DNA of 64,000 nucleotides from Lachnospiraceae bacterium (GTDB lineage Bacteria > Bacillota > Clostridia > Lachnospirales > Lachnospiraceae): positions 1 to 64,000 of the forward strand of contig SVFM01000014.1 of the NCBI GenBank assembly GCA_015056865.1. Direction: 5' to 3'. This document shows positions 51,007-59,423 of the stretch, in pieces. The translations under genes were made by a program, and so were the position numbers. The notes beneath the pieces were generated by a model. That model saw only the letters and a list, made by a program, of their open reading frames with translations, was not told the DNA's origin and made no database searches. Positions within the stretch are counted from its first letter, which is position 1, and every line of letters begins with the position of its first letter.

Positions 51007-51044
51007 AAAAATCCCGGATGACAGCGGTATGAGCTGTATCCGGG
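51007..51044 (-). terminator. Intrinsic terminator of the rpiR-family gene
   Basis: On the minus strand CCCGGATACAGC pairs with GCTGTCATCCGGG, followed by ATTTTTATT. It lies 17 nt after the stop codon. Confidence 0.8.
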
Positions 51045-51060
51045 TTGTGCGCATATGGAT

Positions 51061-51912
51061 TTAATATCTTGTGGTATCCACCAGCCGATGTGTCTCGCGG
51101 GCCCGCTCCATTGCCTTTTCAAAATTGGATGCGGACATGGCGATCGACAGCACGTCAATGATGCTGAAGTGAGCGATCCTGGCAGAGGTGGCTTCCACGG
51201 GATAATCGATTTCATCTGAATAGATTTCAATGGAATAGTCGGAATGTTTTGTGATCTCACTGTTGGAAAAGCTGGTAATGCAAACGGTTTTTGCCCCTTT
51301 TTTGGCAGCCAACTGCAATGCTTCAATGGTGGACACGGTCCGGCCGCTGTGCGAGATGCCTACTGCCACGTCCCCCGGATGGATATTCAGAGTGGAGATC
51401 TTCATGGTGGGCACGTCGGTTATGCAAAGAGCGGTCTTACCAATTTGTAGGATACGATATTGAAGTTCTCTGGCAATGCTTGCAGATGTGCCTACCGCAT
51501 AGACATATATTACGTCCGCATTCAGCAATAGATTCACTGTCTGCTGCAGAACCTGACGGTCCATTTTTTCAGCTGTATCATGCAGGGTCTTTACATTGGC
51601 AGCAAAAAGCTTATCCATAATTGTTCCTGCATCATCGTCCGGATCGATGTAGGGTGTATAGTTCAATTTCTTGTTTTTTGCCAATTCTCCTGCCAGGCAG
51701 ATCTTCAACTCCGAGTAACCGGAAAATCCCAGGGTCTTGCAACATCTTATAATGGCAGACTTTGCAACACCTGCATTTGCGGCAAAAGTAGCAATAGGCA
51801 TGTGAATCACTGCTGCGCTGTTTTGTAAAATATAATCTGCCACCGTCGTTTCAGCGTCGGTCAGGGAAGTGTAATTGTTTTTGATGGAGAGCAGACATGC
51901 TTTTTGTGCCAT
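51061..51912 (-). CDS. RpiR (MurR) family transcriptional regulator
   Basis: A 283-residue regulator with an N-terminal HTH_6 domain (LTDAETTVADYILQNSAAVIHMPIATFAANAGVAKSAIIRCCKTLGFSGYSELK) and a C-terminal SIS domain that binds a phosphorylated sugar (YVYAVGTSASIARELQYRI, ISHSGRTVSTIEA). It is divergent from a sugar-phosphate isomerase-like gene and upstream of an MFS gene, the likely targets. A TTGACA-N18-TATTCT promoter is present and a terminator follows. Confidence 0.92.
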   Translation of the reverse strand: MAQKACLLSIKNNYTSLTDAETTVADYILQNSAAVIHMPIATFAANAGVAKSAIIRCCKTLGFSGYSELKICLAGELAKNKKLNYTPYIDPDDDAGTIMDKLFAANVKTLHDTAEKMDRQVLQQTVNLLLNADVIYVYAVGTSASIARELQYRILQIGKTALCITDVPTMKISTLNIHPGDVAVGISHSGRTVSTIEALQLAAKKGAKTVCITSFSNSEITKHSDYSIEIYSDEIDYPVEATSARIAHFSIIDVLSIAMSASNFEKAMERARETHRLVDTTRY

Positions 51913-51974
51913 GTGAAATACTCCTTACTTGACTTTCTCATATCACTGTTTTAATATGGGGATGAACTTTACTG

Positions 51975-52004
51975 AGAATATCATGTTTTGCAATATTTTG
52001 TCAA
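51975..52004 (-). promoter_or_regulatory. Promoter of the rpiR-family gene
   Basis: On the minus strand TTGACA (52004-51999), an 18 bp spacer and TATTCT (51980-51975). Confidence 0.6.
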
Positions 52005-52025
52005 GTTATGGGGGATAATAAGGTG

Positions 52026-52876
52026 ATGAGATTATCAATGGAAAGCTACGAACTGTACAAGCGATTTGGGGATGAGAAGGCTATTCTCATGCTCAAAGAG
52101 GCAGGATTTGATTGCATAGATTACTCCTTTTTCTGGTTGGAGGATCAGGATCCGGCTCTGGGAGAAAATTACATTGCTCATGCCAAGGAGGTTAGACGGC
52201 TTCTGGAGGAAAACGGTATGACCTGTAATCAGGCCCATGCGCCTTTTGATATGACATATGATGATCAGTTGGATTTGACCAACAAAGAATATGTGAAGGT
52301 GGTTCGTGCCATAGAGGCGGCTGCCATCATGGGAGCAAAGAATATTATTGTGCATGCCATTAAGACACCTAAGCCGGAATATTTTTTTGAACGCAATCTG
52401 CTTTATTATAAAAGTTTGGAACCCTACTGCCGGAAGTTTGGTATTTGTGTAGCAATAGAGAATCTATTTCATTTTGATCAAAAAAGAGATTACTGTCTTG
52501 GGGTGCTGCATACGCCACAGCTGTTGCGTGAACTGATAGAGGCGCTGGATTCCCCTTGGTTTGTGGTATGTATTGATGTGGGTCATGCAGCGCTGACCGG
52601 ATATGAGCCGGAGGATATGATCCTTTCTTTGGATAAGGACATATTAAAGGCACTTCACATCCATGACAATGATTACAGAAGGGATGATCACAGACTGCCT
52701 TACACCGGAAGTTTCTGTTGGAATAATATCATGTCAGCACTAAAAAAATAGAGTACAGTGGAGATTTTACCTTGGAGCTTCCCCAATATCTAAAGAAATT
52801 TGATGACGATTTTATGCAGGAAGCTCTGAATTTTGCGGCTAAGGTTGGCAGATATTTGATTGGAAAGATTTCTTAA
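52026..52876 (+). pseudogene. Sugar-phosphate isomerase/epimerase with a -1 frameshift at an A7 run
   Basis: A TIM-barrel protein of the xylose-isomerase-like group (ENGMTCNQAHAPFDM, AIMGAKNIIVHAI, VAIENLFHFD, VCIDVGHAALTGYEP, LKALHIHDNDYRRDDH). The frame ends at TAG 52749-52751 after ALKK. The -1 frame continues with IEYSGDFTLELPQYLKKFDD.. to the TAA at 52874-52876, giving about 283 residues, the normal family length. The switch lies in CTA AAA AAA TAG, an A_AAA_AAA slippery heptamer directly before the stop. It could be an inactivating indel, a sequencing error or a programmed/slippage frameshift. The start is uncertain (GTG 52023 or ATG 52026, after GGGGGA). Confidence 0.7.
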
Positions 52877-52891
52877 AAAGGGTGTACGACT

Positions 52892-55603
52892 ATGGGGGCT
52901 ATCAAAAGGATAAGTGTGGGACTACTCGCTCATGTAGATGCGGGCAAGACCACGCTGTCAGAGGCATTGCTCTATGAAAGCGGTGCGATTCGCAAATTGG
53001 GCAGAGTGGATGATCGGAATGCTTTTTTAGATACTTTTGAAGTGGAAAGAAGCAGAGGAATCACTGTGTTTTCCAAACAGGCGGTGTTTTCTTTTGGGCA
53101 GCTGCAGCTTACCCTTCTGGATACGCCGGGACACGTGGATTTTTCCTCGGAGATGGAACGGACTTTGCAGGTGCTGGATTATGCCATATTGGTGGTGAGC
53201 GGATCAGAGGGGATACAGGGACATACCCGGACCTTGTGGAAATTGTTGCAACGGTATGAAATCCCTGTTTTTGTTTTTATTAATAAGATGGACCAGCCGG
53301 GGACAGATCGTGATAGCCTGCTATGTAAACTTCGAGAAGAATTGTCGGAGGCATGTATTGATTTTTCCGGGGTAACTGAAGATGAAAATTTTGCAGAAGA
53401 GATTGCTATGTGCGCCGAGGAGGCGCTGGAGCAGTTTCTGGAGCAGGGACTGGTGGAAGAAGAACTGGTATGCAGAATGATAAAGAACAGGCAGGTATTT
53501 CCCTGCTTTTTTGGAAGCGCCTTGCGAATGGAAGGCATAGATGTTTTTCTTCAGAAGATGGAGCGGTACATGGTGGCTCCGGTTTATGGTAAGGAGTTTG
53601 GCGCCAGGGTATTTAAGATTGCAAAGGATGCCCAGGGAAATCGACTTACTTATCTGAAGGTTGTGGGCGGAGTTTTGCGCAATCGTGATGTATTAAAGGG
53701 AACTTTTGTGAATGCAGCGGGAGAGTCCGAAAAGTGGGAGGAAAAGGTTAATCAGATTCGTATCTATTCGGGTGAAAAATATGAGGCGGCAGGAGAAGCG
53801 GCGGCAGGAACGGTTTGTGCAGTGACAGGGTTGAGCAAGACCAGACCCGGGGAGGGACTTGGGACCCAAAAGGCACAGCTGCCGCCCCTTTTAGAGCCAG
53901 TGCTAAGCTATTGCATGAAATTGCCTGAGGGGTGTGATGCTTCTGTGATGCTTCGTAGACTAAGGGAGTTGGAAGAGGAAGATCCCCAACTGCAGATTGC
54001 CTGGAAAGAGGAATTACAGGAGATCCATGCCAAGGTCATGGGGCAGGTGCAGTTGGAGATCCTGCAGGGAATGATCCTGGAGCGCTATGGGGTGGAAGTA
54101 ACCTTTGGAGACGGAGCGATCATTTATAAGGAGACGATCGCAGATATGGTGGAGGGTGTAGGACATTTTGAACCTCTGAGACACTATGCAGAAGTGCATC
54201 TGATCCTGGAGCCAGGAGAACGGGGCAGTGGACTTCAGTTTGAGACAGCGGTAAGCGAGGATGAACTTAGCAGGAACTGGCAGAGGTTGATTCTGACCCA
54301 TTTGGAGGAGCGGTCCCACAAGGGCGTGTTGACCGGATCAGTCATTACGGACATGAAGATCACATTGGCTGCCGGAAAGGCTCATCTGAAGCATACAGAA
54401 GGCGGAGATTTCCGGCAGGCTACCTATCGGGCAGTACGTCAGGGATTGATGCAGGCATCCGGCGTGTTGTTGGAGCCATATTATGGATTCCGTCTGGAAT
54501 TGCCGGAACGCTATATTGGAAAAGCCATGACAGATGTGGAGCGTATGTATGGGAAGTGTGAGTTGCAGGACACCGCTGGTGGCATGGGATTGATAACCGG
54601 CCGGGCTCCGGTACAGACGATGCAGAATTATCAGAAAGAAGTGGCTGCATATACCGGAGGAGAAGGACATCTTTTTTGTGAACTTGTGGGATATGATTCC
54701 TGCCATAATGCACAGGAAGTGATAGAACAGATCGGCTATGACAGCCAGAGTGATCTGCGTAATACAGGTGATTCCGTGTTTTGTGCTCACGGTGCCGGGT
54801 TTGTGGTGCCCTGGTATGAGGTGCCGGAATATATGCATTTGGAATCCAGACTGGGGATGGCCGGGAGCAGATGGGCAGGATATGTGCAGGAGGATGGCCC
54901 CTCAGGTGGTCAAGGAGAAAGAGATGGAAATGCACCGGTTCGCGCCGCGGTAAGAGGAGGCGGCCAGGAAAGATGGCTGGGCACTGAGGAGATTGATGCC
55001 ATTTTGGCCAAGACTTACAACGCCAATCGCAGAGAAAGTGACAGAGGCAATCGGTGGGCAAAACATAAGCCGGATAAGCCACAGCCCAGCCCTACAGTCC
55101 GCACATACAAACCTGCAGAGAAAAAACCACAGTATTTGCTGGTGGATGGCTATAATATTATTTTTGCATGGGAGGATTTGAAAGAACTGGCTCAGACCAC
55201 CATAGATGGTGCCCGAGGTAAGCTTTTGGATGTGCTATGCAACTATCAGGGAATGAAGAAGTGTGAAGTGATCGTGGTGTTTGATGCCTACCGGGTACAG
55301 GGACACCGGACGGAGGTGCTGGATTATCACAACATTCATGTGGTGTATACCAAGGAGGCAGAAACTGCAGATCAGTACATTGAAAAATTTGCCCATGAAA
55401 ACAGCAAGCGCTACGATGTGACGGTGGCCACCTCAGATGGTTTGGAGCAAATCATTATTATGGGACAAGGATGTCAGCTGCTCTCTGCCAGGGATCTGCA
55501 ACAGGAGATAAGCCGCCAGGAAGATATGCTGCGGCAGGACTACCTGAAAAAACAGCCTAAGGCCAGAAATCTGCTGGGAGAGAGTATGAAGTTTCTTCCG
55601 TGA
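52892..55603 (+). CDS. Tet(M)/EF-G-like translational GTPase fused to a YacP/Rae1-like NYN nuclease
   Basis: A 903-residue fusion. Residues ~1-655 are a ribosomal-protection-type GTPase: G1 AHVDAGKTT (13-21), G2 RGITV, G3 DTPGH (77-81), G4 NKMD (131-134), then domains II-V. A poorly conserved, basic and Gly-rich linker (~655-747) follows. Residues 748-903 are an NYN domain like YacP/Rae1 (YLLVDGYNII, VVFDAY, TADQYIE, ATSDG) with acidic residues D752, D798, D827 and D849. Tet(M) acts at the ribosomal A site and Rae1 cuts mRNA there, so an A-site nuclease delivered by a GTPase is plausible. Tetracycline resistance is not implied. It follows the frameshifted isomerase gene by 15 nt. Confidence 0.9.
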   Translation: MGAIKRISVGLLAHVDAGKTTLSEALLYESGAIRKLGRVDDRNAFLDTFEVERSRGITVFSKQAVFSFGQLQLTLLDTPGHVDFSSEMERTLQVLDYAILVVSGSEGIQGHTRTLWKLLQRYEIPVFVFINKMDQPGTDRDSLLCKLREELSEACIDFSGVTEDENFAEEIAMCAEEALEQFLEQGLVEEELVCRMIKNRQVFPCFFGSALRMEGIDVFLQKMERYMVAPVYGKEFGARVFKIAKDAQGNRLTYLKVVGGVLRNRDVLKGTFVNAAGESEKWEEKVNQIRIYSGEKYEAAGEAAAGTVCAVTGLSKTRPGEGLGTQKAQLPPLLEPVLSYCMKLPEGCDASVMLRRLRELEEEDPQLQIAWKEELQEIHAKVMGQVQLEILQGMILERYGVEVTFGDGAIIYKETIADMVEGVGHFEPLRHYAEVHLILEPGERGSGLQFETAVSEDELSRNWQRLILTHLEERSHKGVLTGSVITDMKITLAAGKAHLKHTEGGDFRQATYRAVRQGLMQASGVLLEPYYGFRLELPERYIGKAMTDVERMYGKCELQDTAGGMGLITGRAPVQTMQNYQKEVAAYTGGEGHLFCELVGYDSCHNAQEVIEQIGYDSQSDLRNTGDSVFCAHGAGFVVPWYEVPEYMHLESRLGMAGSRWAGYVQEDGPSGGQGERDGNAPVRAAVRGGGQERWLGTEEIDAILAKTYNANRRESDRGNRWAKHKPDKPQPSPTVRTYKPAEKKPQYLLVDGYNIIFAWEDLKELAQTTIDGARGKLLDVLCNYQGMKKCEVIVVFDAYRVQGHRTEVLDYHNIHVVYTKEAETADQYIEKFAHENSKRYDVTVATSDGLEQIIIMGQGCQLLSARDLQQEISRQEDMLRQDYLKKQPKARNLLGESMKFLP

Positions 55604-55608
55604 TCTTA

Positions 55609-57048
55609 TTAATGCTTCTTCCAACAAGCCGGTGAGAGAAGTACCAACAGCGGGAACAATTCCAATCTTCCGGCAAGCATATTAAATGATAAAATAATTT
55701 TTGAAAATTCGGAAAAAAATGCATAATTACCAGTAGGACCAACCAGTTCCAAGCCGGGCCCTATATTGTTTATGGTAGCTGCCACAGCGGTAAAATTGGT
55801 GGTAAAATCATATCCGTCAATGCTGATCAGCAGAACAGACAGCAGCATGAGGATCAGGTAGACCACCATAAATACATTGGTGGAACGAATGGTTTCATGT
55901 CCTACGGCATGTCCGTCCATGCGAACCTTGCTCACCTGTTGGGGATGTGCAATGCTTGCCAGCTCTTTGCGTATGGTGCGAACCAGGATCATGATGCGAG
56001 ACACCTTGATACCACCGCCTGTACTGCCTGCACAGGCACCGATAAACATTAAAAGTACCAGGCAGGTTTTGGAGAGTTGCGGCCATAAATTAAAATCAGT
56101 GCTGGCGAAACCCGTGGTGGTAATAATGGAACCAATCTGAAAGAAGGTATGTCGCAGTCCTTCCCCGGCTGTAGGGAACAGGTGGCGTATGTTGAAAAAG
56201 ATGATGCATCCGGCCGCTGCGATGATGCCCAGATACCATCTGACTTCTTCAAAGGTAAATGCCTGTTTCCACTTGCGGCGCAGCAGAAGAAAATACATGC
56301 CATAATTAATGCCGCTGAGGATCATAAATATGGTTACAATATTCTGTATAGCAGGTGAATAACCTGCTATACTGTCATTTTTGACACCAAAGCCGCCGGT
56401 TCCGGTGGTGCCAAAGCTGGTGCAGAAGGCCTCGAAAACAGGCATATCAAAAAGAACAAGTAACAAAACTTCTACCAGAGTCAGCACAATGTATATTCCG
56501 TACAAAATAGTGGAGGTGTCTCTCAGTCTGGGCACCAGTTTGTCCACAGAAGGCCCCGGACTTTCTGCCTTCATCAGTGTCATGGTGGAGCCTCCCAGCA
56601 GGGGAGTAATAGCCATGATAAAGACAAAGACACCCATACCGCCGATCCAGTGTGTGAAACTGCGCCAGAACAGATTGGTGCGGGAAAGAGCTTCCACGTT
56701 TGACAATATACTGGCACCTGTGGTGGTAAAACCGGAGACCGTTTCAAAAAAGGCATCTACATAGGAGGGGATATCTCCTGTCAGCACAAAGGGGAGAGCT
56801 CCGAAAAGACTCATAATGATCCAGCTTAAGGCCACGATCAAAAACCCCTCTTTCGTATAAAGAGAGCGGTTAGATGGTTTGCGGCAGGACAGCAGAAGGC
56901 CAACCAAAAGGCAGGCAACTGCTACGCAGAAATAGGTTATACAATCTTTTTCATGATATAAAATTCCTACCAATGCAGGCAAACATAAAAATGCGGCTTC
57001 AAATTTGAGCACCCATCCAATGATATAGCGGACAATGGAATAATTCAT
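55609..57048 (-). CDS. trkH: Trk-type potassium uptake channel TrkH
   Basis: A 479-residue membrane protein with four pore repeats; selectivity-filter segments are GFTTTGASI, GTTGTGGFG, ITTTGFAST and INNIGPGLE. It carries K+ (or Na+/K+) with the TrkA regulatory subunit encoded 8 nt upstream on the same strand. The ending MLAGRLELFPLLVLLSP is typical. It is convergent with the GTPase-nuclease gene, with only 5 nt between stops and no clear terminator. Confidence 0.93.
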   Translation of the reverse strand: MNYSIVRYIIGWVLKFEAAFLCLPALVGILYHEKDCITYFCVAVACLLVGLLLSCRKPSNRSLYTKEGFLIVALSWIIMSLFGALPFVLTGDIPSYVDAFFETVSGFTTTGASILSNVEALSRTNLFWRSFTHWIGGMGVFVFIMAITPLLGGSTMTLMKAESPGPSVDKLVPRLRDTSTILYGIYIVLTLVEVLLLVLFDMPVFEAFCTSFGTTGTGGFGVKNDSIAGYSPAIQNIVTIFMILSGINYGMYFLLLRRKWKQAFTFEEVRWYLGIIAAAGCIIFFNIRHLFPTAGEGLRHTFFQIGSIITTTGFASTDFNLWPQLSKTCLVLLMFIGACAGSTGGGIKVSRIMILVRTIRKELASIAHPQQVSKVRMDGHAVGHETIRSTNVFMVVYLILMLLSVLLISIDGYDFTTNFTAVAATINNIGPGLELVGPTGNYAFFSEFSKIILSFNMLAGRLELFPLLVLLSPACWKKH

Positions 57049-57056
57049 AACAAAAT

Positions 57057-58415
57057 CTACCTCTCCAGTATCTGTACTATGTTATTGATCTTATAATCTT
57101 TCAGAATGACTACAACAGTATCACCGGGAAGGATACTATCTTGACCGCTGGGAATGATGACTTGTCCATCTCTGTAAATACAGCAGATCAAAGTGTTTTT
57201 GCGGATATGAAGTTGCTGCAAAGGAATGCCGGTAACAGGAGAGTCATCTTTGATAAAGAATTCCAGAGCCTCGGCCCGGCCCTCTGCCAATTTATAGAAA
57301 TTTTCCACATCGCTTCCCACGGAGCCTGCTGTGGAGCGGACAAATTTTGTAATATAATCGGCAGAGATCAGTCTGGGGTAGATGATACTGTCCAGCGCCA
57401 GTTTATCTAAAATCCCGGAAAAATTGACACGGTTGACTTTTGTAATGATCTTTGCCGGCGAACGATCCTTACAGAACATGGATAAAAGAATATTTTCTTC
57501 ATCGATATTGGTAAGGGAAATGATTGCTTCGGAATTATCAATTCCTTCCTGAAGCAACAGGGCCTCGTCGGTGGCATCACCGTGTATAATGGTTGCTTTG
57601 GGCAGCAGATCACACAGCTGTTCGCAGCGATTTTGCTGTTGCTCAATAATTTTTACATGCAACCCCCTTTTTAGCAGAAGTCTTGCCAGATAGTAGGATG
57701 TTTTGCCCCCACCCAGGATCATAATGTTTTTGATCCGGGAAGAAGAAATGGACAATTGTTTAAAATACGTGTTTACTTTGGCATGTTCTGCTACCACACC
57801 AAGAATGTCTCCGGCCTGAATCCGGAATTCGCCGTTAGGGATGGTAACTTCCTTGCCCCTGGTAACCAGACATACCAACATCTGGCTCTTTAAATTGATG
57901 CGGATCTCTTGGAGGGAGCGGCCCACCAGAACAGAATCCGGATCCACTTTAAAGTGAACCAGATTAATATGCCCTCTGGCAAAAGAATCAATCTTCTGTG
58001 CAAAAGGGAAACGGATGATCTGAGATATTTCCTGTGCTGCAGCAGCTTCGGGATTCAGCACCATGGCAAGACCAAATTCGTTTTTCAGATACTCTACTTC
58101 GTTATGATATATGGGATTTCTGACTCTGGCAATGGTCTTGCAGTTGCCGGTCTTTTTGGCAATCATGCAGCAGAGCAGATTGTGTTCATCAGAACCTGTC
58201 ACTGCGATCAAGAGATCAGCTCCGGCGATATCTGCCTCCTTTAAGGTTTCAAAGCTGACACCATTTCCAACAAGACCGATCACGTCAAATGCACCGGTTA
58301 CAGCGGTTACTTTTTCTGCAATTTCATCTATGGCTACGATCTCGTGGCCTTCAGCGGACAACTGTTCCACCAGGGTGTAACCTACTTTTCCACAGCCTAC
58401 AATGATTATTTTCAT
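57057..58415 (-). CDS. trkA: Trk potassium transport regulatory protein TrkA
   Basis: A 452-residue cytoplasmic ring protein with two RCK units, each a Rossmann domain plus a TrkA_C domain. Nucleotide-binding motifs are IIIVGCGKVGYTL at the start and IMILGGGKTSYYLARLL near residue 232. ATP/ADP or NAD(H) binding gates TrkH. It begins the trkA-trkH operon, with an extended -10 promoter upstream. Confidence 0.94.
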   Translation of the reverse strand: MKIIIVGCGKVGYTLVEQLSAEGHEIVAIDEIAEKVTAVTGAFDVIGLVGNGVSFETLKEADIAGADLLIAVTGSDEHNLLCCMIAKKTGNCKTIARVRNPIYHNEVEYLKNEFGLAMVLNPEAAAAQEISQIIRFPFAQKIDSFARGHINLVHFKVDPDSVLVGRSLQEIRINLKSQMLVCLVTRGKEVTIPNGEFRIQAGDILGVVAEHAKVNTYFKQLSISSSRIKNIMILGGGKTSYYLARLLLKRGLHVKIIEQQQNRCEQLCDLLPKATIIHGDATDEALLLQEGIDNSEAIISLTNIDEENILLSMFCKDRSPAKIITKVNRVNFSGILDKLALDSIIYPRLISADYITKFVRSTAGSVGSDVENFYKLAEGRAEALEFFIKDDSPVTGIPLQQLHIRKNTLICCIYRDGQVIIPSGQDSILPGDTVVVILKDYKINNIVQILER

Positions 58416-58460
58416 GACAAAACCTCGTTCCCAGTATTGAAAAATCTTTTTATACTGCTT

Positions 58461-58469
58461 ATTATAGCA
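58461..58469 (-). promoter_or_regulatory. Extended -10 promoter of trkA-trkH
   Basis: On the minus strand TGC-TATAAT (58469-58461) forms an extended -10 element. No good -35 box is visible, which is common for this promoter type. Confidence 0.5.
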
Positions 58470-58523
58470 TACAATTTAGAAAAATGGTAGCTTGCCGGGG
58501 GATGTTTGGCAAATATTTTGTCG

Positions 58524-58552
58524 TTGACAATCCTGGCGACGGGTGGCAGAAT
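58524..58552 (+). promoter_or_regulatory. Promoter of the UTRA-GntR gene
   Basis: Perfect TTGACA (58524-58529), a 17 bp spacer and CAGAAT (58547-58552), upstream of the ATG at 58592. Confidence 0.55.
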
Positions 58553-58591
58553 TGTACTTAATAAATGTTACAAGTAAACAGAGGAGAAGGT

Positions 58592-59320
58592 ATGATTGAT
58601 CACAATTCTTCAGTGCCGCTGTACGTACAGCTGGAGCAGGCACTGTCCAGGGCTATTTACGAGGGGGAGTACAGGGCAGGAGACAAGCTGCCTTCGGAGA
58701 ATGAACTTTGCCAGAAATTTCAGGTCAGCCGTATTACTGTGCGTCAGGCCTTAAACCTCCTGACTCAGAAGGATCTGGTTTTTTCCGCCCATGGGAAGGG
58801 GACTTTTGTGAAGGTGCCGGACATAGGCCAGGAGCTTGACAAGATCGTCAGTTTCCGGCAGGTGCTGCAGCAGAAAGGACTGAAAGGCCAAACCAAAGTA
58901 CAATCCTTCTGTCAGGAGGTCTCTGACAGTTTGGCCAGACAGCATCTGGGTGCTCAGGTATGTAGTTTGAATCTGATCGGCTTTGCATTCCGCATGCCGG
59001 TGGTGTACTATCAATCCTTTTTCCGCCCCCAACTTGGCCAGCAGATGCTGACTTTAGCCAGAGAGGCGGAGAGTGTAGGTAACGCTTTTTCTACCTATGA
59101 TTTTTATGCACGGCTGGGGATCGGAGTGGCAAGGATCGATCAGACTGTCCGCGCGGTTAATGCGGACCAGAATCTGGCCAGACTTCTGGAATTGCCCAGA
59201 GGTCAGGCACTAATGGTTTTGGAATCCCTTTATATAGGGGAGGATGGTGAGGTGCTGGAATATAAGCTTGGCCATTACCATTCGGATATTTACTCCTTCC
59301 GTATCCATAGAAGAGTATAA
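58592..59320 (+). CDS. GntR family regulator with UTRA domain (HutC subfamily)
   Basis: A 242-residue regulator: N-terminal winged helix (VPLYVQLEQALSRAIYEGEYRAGDKLPSENELCQKFQVSRITVRQALNLL) and C-terminal UTRA ligand domain (PRGQALMVLESLYIGEDGEVLEYKLGHYHSDIYSF). AGAGGAGAAGG precedes the ATG at 58592. It stands upstream of the AtuA-like/DUF4387/symporter operon, whose promoter carries a matching palindrome, so it most likely represses that operon until its substrate is present. Confidence 0.92.
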   Translation: MIDHNSSVPLYVQLEQALSRAIYEGEYRAGDKLPSENELCQKFQVSRITVRQALNLLTQKDLVFSAHGKGTFVKVPDIGQELDKIVSFRQVLQQKGLKGQTKVQSFCQEVSDSLARQHLGAQVCSLNLIGFAFRMPVVYYQSFFRPQLGQQMLTLAREAESVGNAFSTYDFYARLGIGVARIDQTVRAVNADQNLARLLELPRGQALMVLESLYIGEDGEVLEYKLGHYHSDIYSFRIHRRV

Positions 59321-59340
59321 AGCAGTGCCCAGAAAATCTC

Positions 59341-59369
59341 TTGACATAAGATACCATGAGTGGTATTCT
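59341..59369 (+). promoter_or_regulatory. Promoter of the AtuA-like operon
   Basis: Perfect TTGACA (59341-59346), a 17 bp spacer and TATTCT (59364-59369). Confidence 0.7.
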
Positions 59370-59377
59370 TTTATTAC

Positions 59378-59395
59378 AACTTGTAATAACAAGTT
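59378..59395 (+). promoter_or_regulatory. Candidate HutC-type GntR operator
   Basis: AACTTGTAATAACAAGTT has perfect 7 bp arms around AATA and fits the GT..AC core of HutC-subfamily operators. It lies at the transcript start of the AtuA-like operon, in a position suited to repression. Confidence 0.6.
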
Positions 59396-59423
59396 ATAAT
59401 AACATAAAACAAGGAGGATTAAT

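Noticed and set aside
52892-55603. Tetracycline resistance determinant
   Set aside because: Similarity to Tet(M) is in the GTPase architecture, but the nuclease fusion and core chromosomal context (trk genes) do not support a mobile resistance gene. Resistance would have to be tested.
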